A DNA stretch of 64,000 nt from an uncultured Rubrobacteraceae bacterium (lineage in GTDB: Bacteria; Actinomycetota; Rubrobacteria; Rubrobacterales; Rubrobacteraceae), in assembly GCA_902806085.1 (NCBI GenBank), contig CADCVH010000102.1, forward strand, positions 62,001 through 126,000, given 5' to 3'. The notes beneath the pieces were generated by a model. It saw only the letters and a list, made by a program, of their open reading frames with translations, ran no database searches and was not told where the DNA came from. Shown piece after piece: positions 10,039-19,644 of the stretch; within the stretch, counting starts at the first letter, position 1, and every line of letters starts with the position of its first letter. The translations under genes and the position numbers were made by a program.

Positions 10039-10140
10039 CCCGCCGCCTCTCCCGTAGAAGCTCCTGCCCCGTCACGGCGATCATAGACGCGCCGGCGTTC
10101 TGGCGACAATAGCTTCTTCCTATGGCGGTAGAGGCCCCCT

Positions 10141-11055
10141 CTATCGGGCCTGGTCCGGAACCCGCCCCGGCCCCTGGCCCATCTCGCCGACCAGGTTCAT
10201 GAAGGCCGCGGCGGTGCCGGTGAGGGGCACGTCCTTGCGGCGCAGGGCCACGATGGTCCTCCCGAGCTTCGGGCAGGCGTCTATCCTCACCGTGGCGAGC
10301 CTGCCCGCGGCGACCGCCCGGAGGACCGCCGGTTCGGGCAGGAACGCGACCCCGAGCCCCTGCTCGACCATCCTCTTGGCCGCCTCGATGTTGTCCAGCT
10401 CCACCACGTCCGGCCCGGCGACGCCGGCGTCCCGGAAGAGGGACTTCGTTAGCTCGTAGCTCGTCGAGGCGCGGTCGAAGAGGATCAGGCGCTCCCCCCC
10501 GAGCTCCGCAAGCCCCACGTCCCGCCTCCCCGCGAAGGCGTGCCCCTTGCCCACCGCGAGGACGAGCTCCTCTTCGTAGAGCGGCAGGCTCTCGACCTCG
10601 GGGTGGCGCATGGAGCGCGCGAGGCCGAGCTGCACCTCCTCGCTAAGGACCATCTCCAGGATGTCCTCGGAGTGCCCGGTCTTTACCGAGAGGACGACGC
10701 CGGGGTGGGCGAGCGAGAAGCCCTCCAGAAAGCCCGGCAGGGCGTAGGTGCTGACCCGCGGCAGCGCGCCGAGCCTGAGGTGCCCCCCCGTGCCCTTTCG
10801 CAGCTCCTCCAGGTGCTGCTTGCCGTTCGCGACGCTCGTGACGGCGCGCTCGGCGTAGGGGAGAAACTGCCGCCCGGCCTCCGTGAGCCGCATCCCCGAG
10901 CGCGTGCGCACGAAGAGTTGGTCGCCGACCTCGTGCTCCAGCGCCTTGAGCCTCGCCGTGAGCGACGGTTGGGCGAGGAACATCTCCTCCGCGGCCCGGC
11001 TCATGCTGCCGGCCCGCGCCACCGCCAGAAAACACTCCAACTGCCCGAACAACAT
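10141..11055 (-). CDS. LysR-family transcriptional regulator
   Basis: MLFGQLECFLAVARAGSMSRAAEEMFLAQPSLTARLKALEHEVGDQLFVRTRSGMRLTEAGRQFLPYA is the LysR HTH. Start placed at 11055 rather than the longer ORF start. Confidence 0.92.
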   Translation of the reverse strand: MLFGQLECFLAVARAGSMSRAAEEMFLAQPSLTARLKALEHEVGDQLFVRTRSGMRLTEAGRQFLPYAERAVTSVANGKQHLEELRKGTGGHLRLGALPRVSTYALPGFLEGFSLAHPGVVLSVKTGHSEDILEMVLSEEVQLGLARSMRHPEVESLPLYEEELVLAVGKGHAFAGRRDVGLAELGGERLILFDRASTSYELTKSLFRDAGVAGPDVVELDNIEAAKRMVEQGLGVAFLPEPAVLRAVAAGRLATVRIDACPKLGRTIVALRRKDVPLTGTAAAFMNLVGEMGQGPGRVPDQAR

Positions 11056-11148
11056 CCCCGGTCTCCTCACTCTCCGCCACCACGGTAGCAAAGTCTGGCG
11101 GCAGCGGCAATCGTCTTGACGGCCCACCGGCCGTTCTGCTAGCGTGCG

Positions 11149-11171
11149 TTGTGCACGTTCGGTGTGAACAA
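11149..11171. promoter_or_regulatory. Candidate LysR operator dyad in the divergent intergenic region
   Basis: TTGTGCAC-N7-GTGAACAA (7 of 8 positions symmetric), between the divergent lysR and xsc genes and downstream of a TTGAC element at about 11115. Confidence 0.4.
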
Positions 11172-11352
11172 TGAACCCGTGCGAGGGTGCCCGGTCCCAT
11201 TGTGTGAGGTTATAACTGTGGCCGATGGCGACCCACAAAAAGCCGATGAATGTAGCTCTTGACACAAAAACCCCCGCGGACGATGATGATTTTTGGGCCG
11301 TACCGGGGGGGACCGGTCGGGTACCGGGTTCGAGACAGGAGGAGGATCGAAA

Positions 11353-13113
11353 GTGGCCAAGGTGAGAATGACGCCCAGTGAGGCGATAGTAGAGACGCTG
11401 GTGGCCGAGGGCGTGGACCACGTCTCCGGGATAGTGGGGTCGGCGTTCATGGACGCGCTCGACCTGTTCCCAGACGCGGGCATAGACTTCGTGCCGGTGC
11501 GCCACGAGCAGAGTGCCGCGCACATGGAGGACGCGTGGGGCCGGATCACCGGGCGGGCCGGGGTGGTCGTTGGGCAGAACGGGCCCGGCATCACCAACAT
11601 GGTGACCTCCGTGGCCGCGGCCAACATGGCGCACACGCCGATGGTCGTGATCTCGCCGTCGGCCGGCACCGGCACCATCGGCTGGGACGGCTTCCAGGAG
11701 AGCGACCAGGTGAGCATCTTCAAGGCCATCACCAAGGCGACCGTCGAGGTCACCCACCCCAGGAGGGCCGCCGACGTTCTACGCACCGCCTTCCGCATCG
11801 CCTACGCCGAGCGCGGGCCCGTCCTCTACGACATACCCCGCGACTACTTCTACGGGGAGCTCGAAGAAGAGATCCTGCGCCCCGACCAGTACCGCGCCGA
11901 CATGCGCAGCAAGGGCTCCCCCGAGTCCCTGGACAAGGCGGCGGAACTCCTCGCGAACGCCAAAAACCCCGTCATCATCGCCGGCAAGGGCGTGGTGGAC
12001 GGTGGCGCCGTCGCGACCGTGAAGGCCCTGGCCGAGTACCTGACCGCCCCCGTGGCGGCATCCTACCTGCACAACGACGCCTTCCCGGCCGACCACCACC
12101 TGGCCGTCGGGCCGCTCGGGTACATGGGCTCCAAGGCGGCGATGAAGCTTGCTTCGGAGGCCGACGTGGTGCTGGCGCTCGGGTGCCGGCTCTCGGTGTT
12201 CGGGACCGTGCCGCAGTACGACGTGGACTGGTTCCCCAAAGGGGCGAAGATCGTTCAGGTGGACATCAACCCGAAGCAGATCGGGCGCACCCACCCCATC
12301 GAGGTCGGCATCGTGGGCGACGCGAGGGAGGCGGGGGAGGAGATCTTCGTCCGCCTCAAGACGAAGTCCAAAAACGGCGGCCCGAACCGGGAGCGGATCT
12401 CGAGGATCGAGGCCGAGAAGAGGGCCTGGAAGGAGGAACAGGTCTCGCTGGCGATGGAGGACGGGGACCCGATCCACCCGCGCCGGGCCTTGCTCGAGAT
12501 GTCCCGCGTCCTCCCCGAGAACGCGATCGTGACCACGGACATCGGCAACGTCTGCTCCACCTCCAACGGCTACTTCGAGTTCACGCAGCCGCGCAAGTTC
12601 ATAGCCGCCCTTACGTTCGGCAACTGCGGCTTCGCGTACCCGGCGGCGCTCGGGGCCCAGATCGCGCGCCCCGAAGACCCCGTGCTTGCCGTCGTGGGCG
12701 ACGGGGCGTGGGGCATGAGCCTGCACGAGGTCTCGACGGCCGTCGAGCAGAACCTCCCCGTCGTGGCGTGCGTCTTCAACAACAAGAAGTGGGGGGCCGA
12801 GCAGCGCAACCAGGTGGACTTCTACAACAACCGCTTCGTCGGCTCGGAGATAGACGGCCCCAACTTTGCCGAGGTCGGCCGGGCCATGGGCGCCGACGGC
12901 GTGCTCGTGGAGGACCCGAACGATGTCGGCGACGCGGTCGCGGAGGCCATAAGCTCCCGCCGGCCCACCGTGCTGGACATCCGGGTGGACGGGACGCAAC
13001 TGGCGCCCCCGTTCCGGCGCGACGCCCTCAAGATGCCCGAGCGCTTCCTGGAGAAGTACGCCGGCACCGACCACCGCAACTGGGCGAAGGAGCCGGCCGG
13101 GGCCTCTTCGTAA
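11353..13113 (+). CDS. xsc: Sulfoacetaldehyde acetyltransferase (ThDP-dependent)
   Basis: Strong resemblance to Xsc: [38 protein letters not shown]...[10 protein letters not shown]...[10 protein letters not shown]; ThDP motif [34 protein letters not shown] start at 11353. Confidence 0.85.
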   Translation: MAKVRMTPSEAIVETLVAEGVDHVSGIVGSAFMDALDLFPDAGIDFVPVRHEQSAAHMEDAWGRITGRAGVVVGQNGPGITNMVTSVAAANMAHTPMVVISPSAGTGTIGWDGFQESDQVSIFKAITKATVEVTHPRRAADVLRTAFRIAYAERGPVLYDIPRDYFYGELEEEILRPDQYRADMRSKGSPESLDKAAELLANAKNPVIIAGKGVVDGGAVATVKALAEYLTAPVAASYLHNDAFPADHHLAVGPLGYMGSKAAMKLASEADVVLALGCRLSVFGTVPQYDVDWFPKGAKIVQVDINPKQIGRTHPIEVGIVGDAREAGEEIFVRLKTKSKNGGPNRERISRIEAEKRAWKEEQVSLAMEDGDPIHPRRALLEMSRVLPENAIVTTDIGNVCSTSNGYFEFTQPRKFIAALTFGNCGFAYPAALGAQIARPEDPVLAVVGDGAWGMSLHEVSTAVEQNLPVVACVFNNKKWGAEQRNQVDFYNNRFVGSEIDGPNFAEVGRAMGADGVLVEDPNDVGDAVAEAISSRRPTVLDIRVDGTQLAPPFRRDALKMPERFLEKYAGTDHRNWAKEPAGASS

Positions 13114-13146
13114 AAAACGTCCCGGCCGGAGAGGGATCGGAGGACG

Positions 13147-14535
13147 ATGCAGGACACCAGGGAGCTTCTGGAGAGGGATCGCCGCTACGTCTGGCACGCG
13201 ATGACGGGGCACAACCCCAAGGCGGCGACGATGGTGGTGACGGAGGCCGACGGGGCGTGGGTGACGGACTCGAACGGCAACCGCTACCTGGACGGCATGG
13301 CCGGGCAGTGGTCGGTCAACGCGGGGTACGGCCGCGAGGAGCTCGCGCGGGCGGCCTACGACCAGCTCAAGGTCATGCCCTTCTACCCCATGATCCAGGG
13401 CCATTTGCCGGCCATCGAGCTCGGCGAGAAGCTGAACGAGTGGCTCGACGACGAGTACGTGTTCTTCTACTCCAACTCCGGCTCAGAGGCGAACGACGTG
13501 GCGTTCAAGATCGCCCGCCAGTACCACCAGCAGAACGGCGACCCGGGCCGCTGGAAGTTCGTCGCCCGCTACCGGGGCTACCACGGCAACACGCTGGGTT
13601 CGCTCGCCGCCACCGGGCACGCGCAGCGCAAGTACAGCTACGAGCCGCTGGCCCCCGGCTTCCTGCACGTCTCGCCCCCCGACGGATACCGCTGCATCTA
13701 CTGCGACGGCGGGGGGACTTGCGGCAGGGCGTGCGCCCTAAAGTACGCGCAGGAGATAGGGCGCGTCATCAACTGGGAGCTCGCGGAGACGGTGGCGGGC
13801 GTCATCATAGAGCCCATCATCACCGGCGGCGGCGTCCTCGTCCCACCCGAGGGATACGTGGAGGAGGTCGCCAGGATCTGCGAGGAGAGCGGCGTCCTGC
13901 TCATCGTCGACGAGGTCATCTGCGGCTTCGGCAGGACCGGCAAAAAGTTCGGCCACCAGCACTACGGCATAAAGCCGGACATCGTCACGATGGCCAAAGG
14001 GATAACGTCTTCCTACATGCCGCTCTCGGCCACGGCCGTCAAGCGCGAGCTCTTCGAGAAGTTCGGGGGCACCGAGGAGTACGGGCGCCTGCGCCACATA
14101 AACACCTTCGGCGGCCACCCCGCCGCCTGCGCCGTCGCGGTAAGGAACCTGCGGATCTTGGAAGAAGAGGGGTTGGTCGGGCGCTCCGCCGAGATGGGCG
14201 AGAAGCTGGGGTCGGGGCTGGCCGGGCTCGAAGGTAACCCGCACGTCGGGCAGGTTCGGGGGAAGGGCCTCCTGTTCGGCATCGAGGTGGTGGAGGACAA
14301 GGAGGGCCGCCAGCCCGCGACCGCCGAGAGGATGGGCAGCATCATCTCGGGCTGCAAGGAACGGGGGCTTATCGTCGGCAAGAACGGCGACACCACGCCG
14401 GGCTTGGGCAACGTGGTCACGATCTGCCCCCCGTTGAACCTGACAGACGACGACCTGGCGTTCATGACCGGCACCTTGAAGGAGGTTTTCGCGGGTTCCG
14501 GCGGCGAGAGGCCGGTGAGGCCGCCCGTCGCCTGA
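13147..14535 (+). CDS. tpa: Class III aminotransferase, taurine:pyruvate aminotransferase-like
   Basis: DSNGNRYLDGMAGQWSVNAGYGREELA, SNSGSEANDVAFKIARQYH, IVDEVICGFGRTGKKFGHQHYGIKPDIVTMAKGITSSYMPLSA. Specificity assigned partly from adjacency to xsc. Confidence 0.8.
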   Translation: MQDTRELLERDRRYVWHAMTGHNPKAATMVVTEADGAWVTDSNGNRYLDGMAGQWSVNAGYGREELARAAYDQLKVMPFYPMIQGHLPAIELGEKLNEWLDDEYVFFYSNSGSEANDVAFKIARQYHQQNGDPGRWKFVARYRGYHGNTLGSLAATGHAQRKYSYEPLAPGFLHVSPPDGYRCIYCDGGGTCGRACALKYAQEIGRVINWELAETVAGVIIEPIITGGGVLVPPEGYVEEVARICEESGVLLIVDEVICGFGRTGKKFGHQHYGIKPDIVTMAKGITSSYMPLSATAVKRELFEKFGGTEEYGRLRHINTFGGHPAACAVAVRNLRILEEEGLVGRSAEMGEKLGSGLAGLEGNPHVGQVRGKGLLFGIEVVEDKEGRQPATAERMGSIISGCKERGLIVGKNGDTTPGLGNVVTICPPLNLTDDDLAFMTGTLKEVFAGSGGERPVRPPVA

Positions 14536-14669
14536 GGGGAGAAGGGACGAATTCTTGTACCTCCGGCCGAAGATTCGGAGCCGGCGATGGTCTAAAACTC
14601 GCGTGGGCAAGACGGTCCGCGGTTTCGTAATCTCTACTGGTGGAGTAGACAGATAGCCTGGGAGGTGGC

Positions 14670-16070
14670 ATGGAGGGTCAGGGACCGCAAGGGAGTGGGC
14701 TTCAGCACAGCCTGAAGCGCAGGCACATGTCCATGATCGCGCTTGGGGGTGTGATCGGGGCCGGCCTGTTCGTCGGCAGCGGGGTGGTGATGAGCCAGAC
14801 GGGCCCGGCGGCGGTGGTCTCCTTCATCATAACGGGTGTGCTCGTGATCCTGGTGATGCGGATGCTGGGCGAGATGGCCGTGGCCTACCCGGCCATCGGC
14901 GGGTTCTACGAGTACAGCCGCCTCTCGATGGGCAACCTGGCCGGTTTCCTGACCGGCTGGATGTACTGGTACTTCTGGGTGATAGTCGTGGCACTTGAGG
15001 CGGTCGCAGGGGCGACCTTGTTGCAGTACTGGTTACCCGACGTGCCGTCCTGGATTTTTGCCCTGGTGCTCATGGTGATCTTCACCATCACGAACCTACT
15101 CTCGGTGCGCAACTACGGCGAGTTCGAGTTCTGGTTCGCCTCCATCAAGGTCGCGGCGATCGTCGTGTTCCTCTTCCTGGGCGCCCTGTTCGTGCTCGGC
15201 CTGTGGCCCGACGCGAACGTCGGGTTCTCCAACCTGGCCGGCAACGGCGGCTTCGCGCCCAACGGCCTCGCGCCGATACTGACGGGCGCGGTGGCGGCGA
15301 CGGGCTTCTACTTCGGCGCGGAGATAGTCACCATCGCCGCGGCCGAGTCGGCGGAGCCAGAGAACGCCGTGGCGAAGGCCACGAACTCCGTGATCACGCG
15401 CGTCCTGATCTTCTACGTCGGCTCCGTCTTCCTCGTCGTCTGCATCATCCCCTGGAACTCGAGCGCCATCGAGACGCCCTACGTGAGCGCGCTCGAGGCG
15501 CTAGGCATTCCCGCCGCCGCCAACATCATGAACGCGGTCGTGCTTACCGCCGTGCTCTCGGCCCTGAACTCGGGCCTCTACGCCTCATCGAGGATGCTGA
15601 TGGCGCTGGCGAGGAAGGGCGACGCCCCCGCGTTGTTCTCCAGGCTGAGCGGCAACGGCGTTCCGGTGCTGGCGATACTCGCCGGCACGGTCTTCGGGTA
15701 CGTCGCGGTCTTTATGTCCTACATCTCTCCGGAGACCGTGTTCGCTTTTCTCGTCAGCTCCTACGGGACGGTCGCCATCTTCGTCTACGTCCTGATCGCC
15801 ATCAGCCAGCTCTTCCTACGCCGCAGGCTGGAGCGGGAGAGCCCCGAACGCCTGCGCGTGAAGATGTGGGCCTTCCCGTACCTGACGATCCTCGCGATCC
15901 TCGGCATGGTCTCCATCGTCGTGGCGATGGCGTTTATCCCGGACCAACAGAGGCCCCTGCTCTTCGGCGTCATCAGCCTCGCCGTGCTCCTCGTGGCCTA
16001 CGTGCCGCGCTATTTCCTGGGACCCAAGCAGACGCCGGCCACCACGTCGCCGGCCAACGACCGCGGGTAG
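14670..16070 (+). CDS. APC-superfamily amino acid permease
   Basis: LKRRHMSMIALGGVIGAGLFVGSGVVMSQTGPAAVVSFIITGVLVILVMRMLGEMAVAYP. Confidence 0.92.
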   Translation: MEGQGPQGSGLQHSLKRRHMSMIALGGVIGAGLFVGSGVVMSQTGPAAVVSFIITGVLVILVMRMLGEMAVAYPAIGGFYEYSRLSMGNLAGFLTGWMYWYFWVIVVALEAVAGATLLQYWLPDVPSWIFALVLMVIFTITNLLSVRNYGEFEFWFASIKVAAIVVFLFLGALFVLGLWPDANVGFSNLAGNGGFAPNGLAPILTGAVAATGFYFGAEIVTIAAAESAEPENAVAKATNSVITRVLIFYVGSVFLVVCIIPWNSSAIETPYVSALEALGIPAAANIMNAVVLTAVLSALNSGLYASSRMLMALARKGDAPALFSRLSGNGVPVLAILAGTVFGYVAVFMSYISPETVFAFLVSSYGTVAIFVYVLIAISQLFLRRRLERESPERLRVKMWAFPYLTILAILGMVSIVVAMAFIPDQQRPLLFGVISLAVLLVAYVPRYFLGPKQTPATTSPANDRG

Positions 16071-16250
16071 GGCGCTGCAACCGAAGGGCGCAACCGCCGG
16101 CATACGGCCCGCCGAAGCACCGGAGGCCGGGCCCGTCAGCGACCGCGTCCGCGCGTCCTACGCGAAGTACGTGGGGCGCACCGGCAGGGAACCGGCGCCC
16201 ATGTTGGTGGACTGCGCCGCCGCCATCGAGGCCGGCGGGGCGCGGGTGCC

Positions 16251-16295
16251 GGTGGGCTACCTGGTGGGCTACCTGGTGGGCTACCTGGTGGGCTA
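16251..16295. repeat. 12-bp tandem repeat (GGTGGGCTACCT), ~3.8 copies
   Basis: ggtgggctacctggtgggctacctggtgggctacctggtgggctac; translates as VGYLVGYLVGYLVGY in the small ORF 16171-16368. Confidence 0.9.
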
Positions 16296-16364
16296 CCGGC
16301 GCGTCTTTACGAGGAAGTGGCTGGGGTTGCCTCATAAAAGCGGGACCGGAGAGGGGGCTGGCGC

Positions 16365-16589
16365 GTGAGGTATTTCAACCCGTGGAGCGTCGTGGTCGGG
16401 CTGGTGGTTCCGTTCCTCGCCGTCGTGGGCGGGGTTGCGGTCCTGGGCCGGTCTCAGGCGCTGGTCCTCGGGATGCCGGTGGCGTTTCTCTGGATCTTCG
16501 TGTGGTTCCTGCTCACCTCGGTGTGCCTCGCGGTCAGCTGGTACGTCTTCGACAGTCGGTACTACGAGGACGAGGAGGACGATAGATGA
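16365..16589 (+). CDS. Small membrane protein preceding the sodium:solute symporter (DUF3311/DUF485-like)
   Basis: 74 aa, two hydrophobic segments; stop overlaps the start of the SSS transporter. Confidence 0.65.
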   Translation: MRYFNPWSVVVGLVVPFLAVVGGVAVLGRSQALVLGMPVAFLWIFVWFLLTSVCLAVSWYVFDSRYYEDEEDDR

Positions 16590-18031
16590 CCGTCGTCATA
16601 TTCGGCGCGATCATCGCGCTCTCGCTCTTCGTTGCGTTCATGGCGAGCCGCGGCAAGGACGTGCTCCAGATCGAGGAGTACCTGGTCGGGGGCAGGTCGT
16701 TCTCCGGGATGCTGCTCTTCTTCCTGGCGGTCGGGGAGATCTACAGCATCGGCACGATGGTGGGGCTCCCCGGGGGCATCTACGCGGAGGGCGCGGCCTA
16801 CGGGGTCTGGTTTCTCGGCTACATCGTGCTCGCCTACCCGGTGGGTTACTTTCTGGGGCCGCTAATGTGGCGGGCGGGCAAGCGCTACGGGGCCATGACC
16901 GTCCCGGACGTGTTCAAGGGGCACTACCGGAGCCGCGTGCTGGAGGTCGTCGCGGCGGTGAGCGCTCTGGTCTTCCTGATCCCCTGGGGACAGCTCCAGT
17001 TCACGGGCTTGCAGGTAGCACTCGGGGCTCTTGGGTTCGAGATCTCGCCCTCCGTGGCCGTGATGATCGCGGCGGTGATAGCCTTCGCCTACATCGTCGT
17101 CTCGGGGGTGAGGGCCCCGGCGAACGTCTCCATCCTCAAGGACATCTTGCTCTTCGGGGCCATCGTGATCGTCGGCGTCGCGGCGGCCTCCGCCGCGGGC
17201 GGCGTGGGCAACGTCTTCGAGAGGGCCGGGGAGGCGAACCCCGCCACGCTCTCGGTCGGCGGGGGCGAGGCGATGACGTTCGCGTTGACGACCATCGTGT
17301 TTCAGGCTCTCGGGTTCTACGTGACGCCGCTCACGGTGCCGTTCCTGTTCACCGGGCGCTCGGAGGGGACGGTCAGGCGGACCCTGATCCCGATGCCCCT
17401 CTACATGCTGATGTTCCCGTTCCTCGTGATCGCCGCGTACTACGCCATAGGCGCCTCGCCGAACCTGGAGGAGCCTAACGCCGCGCTCTTCGTGACGGCG
17501 GTCGAGGTGCTGCCGGGCTGGCTGCTGGGGCTCGTGGCCGGGGCCGCGGCCCTCTCGGGCCTCTTGGTGCTCGCGGGCTTGAGCCTCGTCGTCGGCGCCG
17601 TCGTCTCGCGCAACTTCGCGCCGAACATGCCTGGCTCCTCCCAGAGGCGGCTCGTGCAGGTGGTCGTTGCCCTGTACCTCATCCTCTCCGCCGGCCTCAC
17701 CATCCTCGCCCCTACCCTGATGCTGGCCCTCGTCAACACGGCGTACTACGGCTTTACGCAGTTCCTCCCGGCGTTTGTCGGGGTCTTTTTCGTCCGCCGG
17801 TTCACCGCCACGGGCATCGCGGTTGGCCTTATCGTCGGCGACGTTTCCGTGCTCGCGCTGTACGGCCTCGGGGTGAGCCTCGGCGGCGTCAACATCGGGC
17901 TGGTGGCGCTCCTGATCAACTTCGCCGTGGTCTTTGCCGTGAGCGCCGCGACCAAGGGCACCGCGTCTCTCTCCCCCATAGCCGCCTCCAGGCAACCGGG
18001 AAACCCGCCCACCGAAGGGAGCACCCCATGA
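16586..18031 (+). CDS. Sodium:solute symporter (SSS) family transporter
   Basis: IEEYLVGGRSFSGMLLFFLAVGEIYSIGTMVGLPGGIYAEGAAYGVWFLGY and many hydrophobic helices. Confidence 0.88.
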   Translation: MTVVIFGAIIALSLFVAFMASRGKDVLQIEEYLVGGRSFSGMLLFFLAVGEIYSIGTMVGLPGGIYAEGAAYGVWFLGYIVLAYPVGYFLGPLMWRAGKRYGAMTVPDVFKGHYRSRVLEVVAAVSALVFLIPWGQLQFTGLQVALGALGFEISPSVAVMIAAVIAFAYIVVSGVRAPANVSILKDILLFGAIVIVGVAAASAAGGVGNVFERAGEANPATLSVGGGEAMTFALTTIVFQALGFYVTPLTVPFLFTGRSEGTVRRTLIPMPLYMLMFPFLVIAAYYAIGASPNLEEPNAALFVTAVEVLPGWLLGLVAGAAALSGLLVLAGLSLVVGAVVSRNFAPNMPGSSQRRLVQVVVALYLILSAGLTILAPTLMLALVNTAYYGFTQFLPAFVGVFFVRRFTATGIAVGLIVGDVSVLALYGLGVSLGGVNIGLVALLINFAVVFAVSAATKGTASLSPIAASRQPGNPPTEGSTP

Positions 18032-19638
18032 ACGGCGACTGCGTGCTTGTAGGCAAGATCCACACCCTCGACCCCTCGAACCCCACAGCCGAAGCCCTCG
18101 CCATCCGCGACGGCAAGATCTCCTACGTCGGGGACGCCGACGGGGCGAGACGGCAGGCCGGGCCGAACGCCGAGACGATAGACCTCGGGAACCGGGTGGC
18201 CCTTCCCGGCTTCGTCGAGTCCCACAGCCACCCCATCTACTACGGGCGCTACCTGGAAGAGGTGGACTGCCGCTACGCCACGTCGCTCGACGACATAGTC
18301 GGGTTGCTGGGGGAACGGGCGAGGGAGACCCCGCCGGGACAGTGGGTCGTGGGCAACGGCTACGACCACACCCTCTTGAAAGAGTCGCGCCACCCCACCC
18401 GCCTGGAGCTCGACCGGGCGAGCGGGAACCACCCCGTAATGCTCAGGAACATCACCGGGCACTGCACGGTCGTAAACTCCCGTTCGCTCGAACTCGCCGG
18501 TATCACCCACAAGACGCCCGACCCCGTGGGCGGGCGCATAGGCCGGGAGGCTGGCGGGGGGCCCGACGGCGTCCTCTGGGAGTGGGCGCGGATGCTCCTC
18601 CAGGAGCACCTCCCCGAGCCCGCCACGGAGGACATCGTGCGCTACCTGCACAACGCGAGCGGGCGGTACCTGGCAGCCGGCGTCACGTCCGTGGTCGACG
18701 CGGCCATAGGCTTCAACTACGGGATTCGGGACGCCGAGGTGTACGCGAAGGTCGCGGGCGACGGGGGGCTGCCGCTGCGGTACGGAGCGGCGATCATGTA
18801 CGACGTGTGGAAGGAGCTTCAGGGAGGGGCCGGACCGGGCCTCGATTGGCCGGGGGATCCCGACAGGGTCCGCCCCCTCGCCGTCAAGTTCTTCCAGGAC
18901 GGGTCCATCCAGATAAAGACCGCGGCGCTGCGCGAGCCGTATCTCGGGGAGACGGAGCCGGCCGACCATCACGTGATCTGGCCCCAGGAAGAGCTCGACC
19001 GGATGTTCGCCGACGCGCACGCGGCCGGGTGGCAGATCTGGACGCACGGCAACGGCGACGCCGCCATAGGCTCGATCATCGACGCCTACGAGAAGGCCAT
19101 CTCCGGCGTCCCACGCACGGACCACCGGCACCGCGTCGAGCACTGCCAGACCGCGGGCGAGGACCAGCTCGACCGCATGAGGGACCTCGGGGTAACGGCC
19201 TCCTTTTTTGCCCCGCACGTCTGGCACTGGGGGGACCGCCACCGCGAGCTCTTCCTCGGAGAGGAGCGGGCCTCCCGCATGGACCCGCTTGCCTCCGCCG
19301 CGCGCCGCGGCATGAGGTTCGGCCTCCACAACGACAGCCCGGTCACCCCGGTCAGCGCCCTCCTCTCCGTCGGCACCGCCGCCAGCCGCCGCACGAGCGG
19401 GGGCGAGGTGCTCGGCATCGAGCAGGCCATCCCGGTCGAAGCCGCCCTGCGCTCGATGACGGTGGACGCGGCCTACCTCGCCTTCGAGGAGGGCCGGAAA
19501 GGAACGCTCTCTGAGGGCAAGCTCGGGGACGTCGTGGTCCTCGAGGCGGACCCGTTCGAGGTGGGGCCGGAGGAGATCAAAGACGTCCCCGTCGCCATGA
19601 CCATCGTCGGCGGCGAGGTGGCCCACGTCGCGGACTAG
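18028..19638 (+). CDS. Amidohydrolase (YtcJ-like, amidohydrolase family 3)
   Basis: ALPGFVESHSHPIYYG, TVVNSRSLELAGIT, HGNGDAAIGSIIDAYEKA, RVEHCQTA, FGLHNDSPVTPVSALLSV. Confidence 0.88.
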   Translation: MNGDCVLVGKIHTLDPSNPTAEALAIRDGKISYVGDADGARRQAGPNAETIDLGNRVALPGFVESHSHPIYYGRYLEEVDCRYATSLDDIVGLLGERARETPPGQWVVGNGYDHTLLKESRHPTRLELDRASGNHPVMLRNITGHCTVVNSRSLELAGITHKTPDPVGGRIGREAGGGPDGVLWEWARMLLQEHLPEPATEDIVRYLHNASGRYLAAGVTSVVDAAIGFNYGIRDAEVYAKVAGDGGLPLRYGAAIMYDVWKELQGGAGPGLDWPGDPDRVRPLAVKFFQDGSIQIKTAALREPYLGETEPADHHVIWPQEELDRMFADAHAAGWQIWTHGNGDAAIGSIIDAYEKAISGVPRTDHRHRVEHCQTAGEDQLDRMRDLGVTASFFAPHVWHWGDRHRELFLGEERASRMDPLASAARRGMRFGLHNDSPVTPVSALLSVGTAASRRTSGGEVLGIEQAIPVEAALRSMTVDAAYLAFEEGRKGTLSEGKLGDVVVLEADPFEVGPEEIKDVPVAMTIVGGEVAHVAD

Positions 19639-19644
19639 CGCCCG

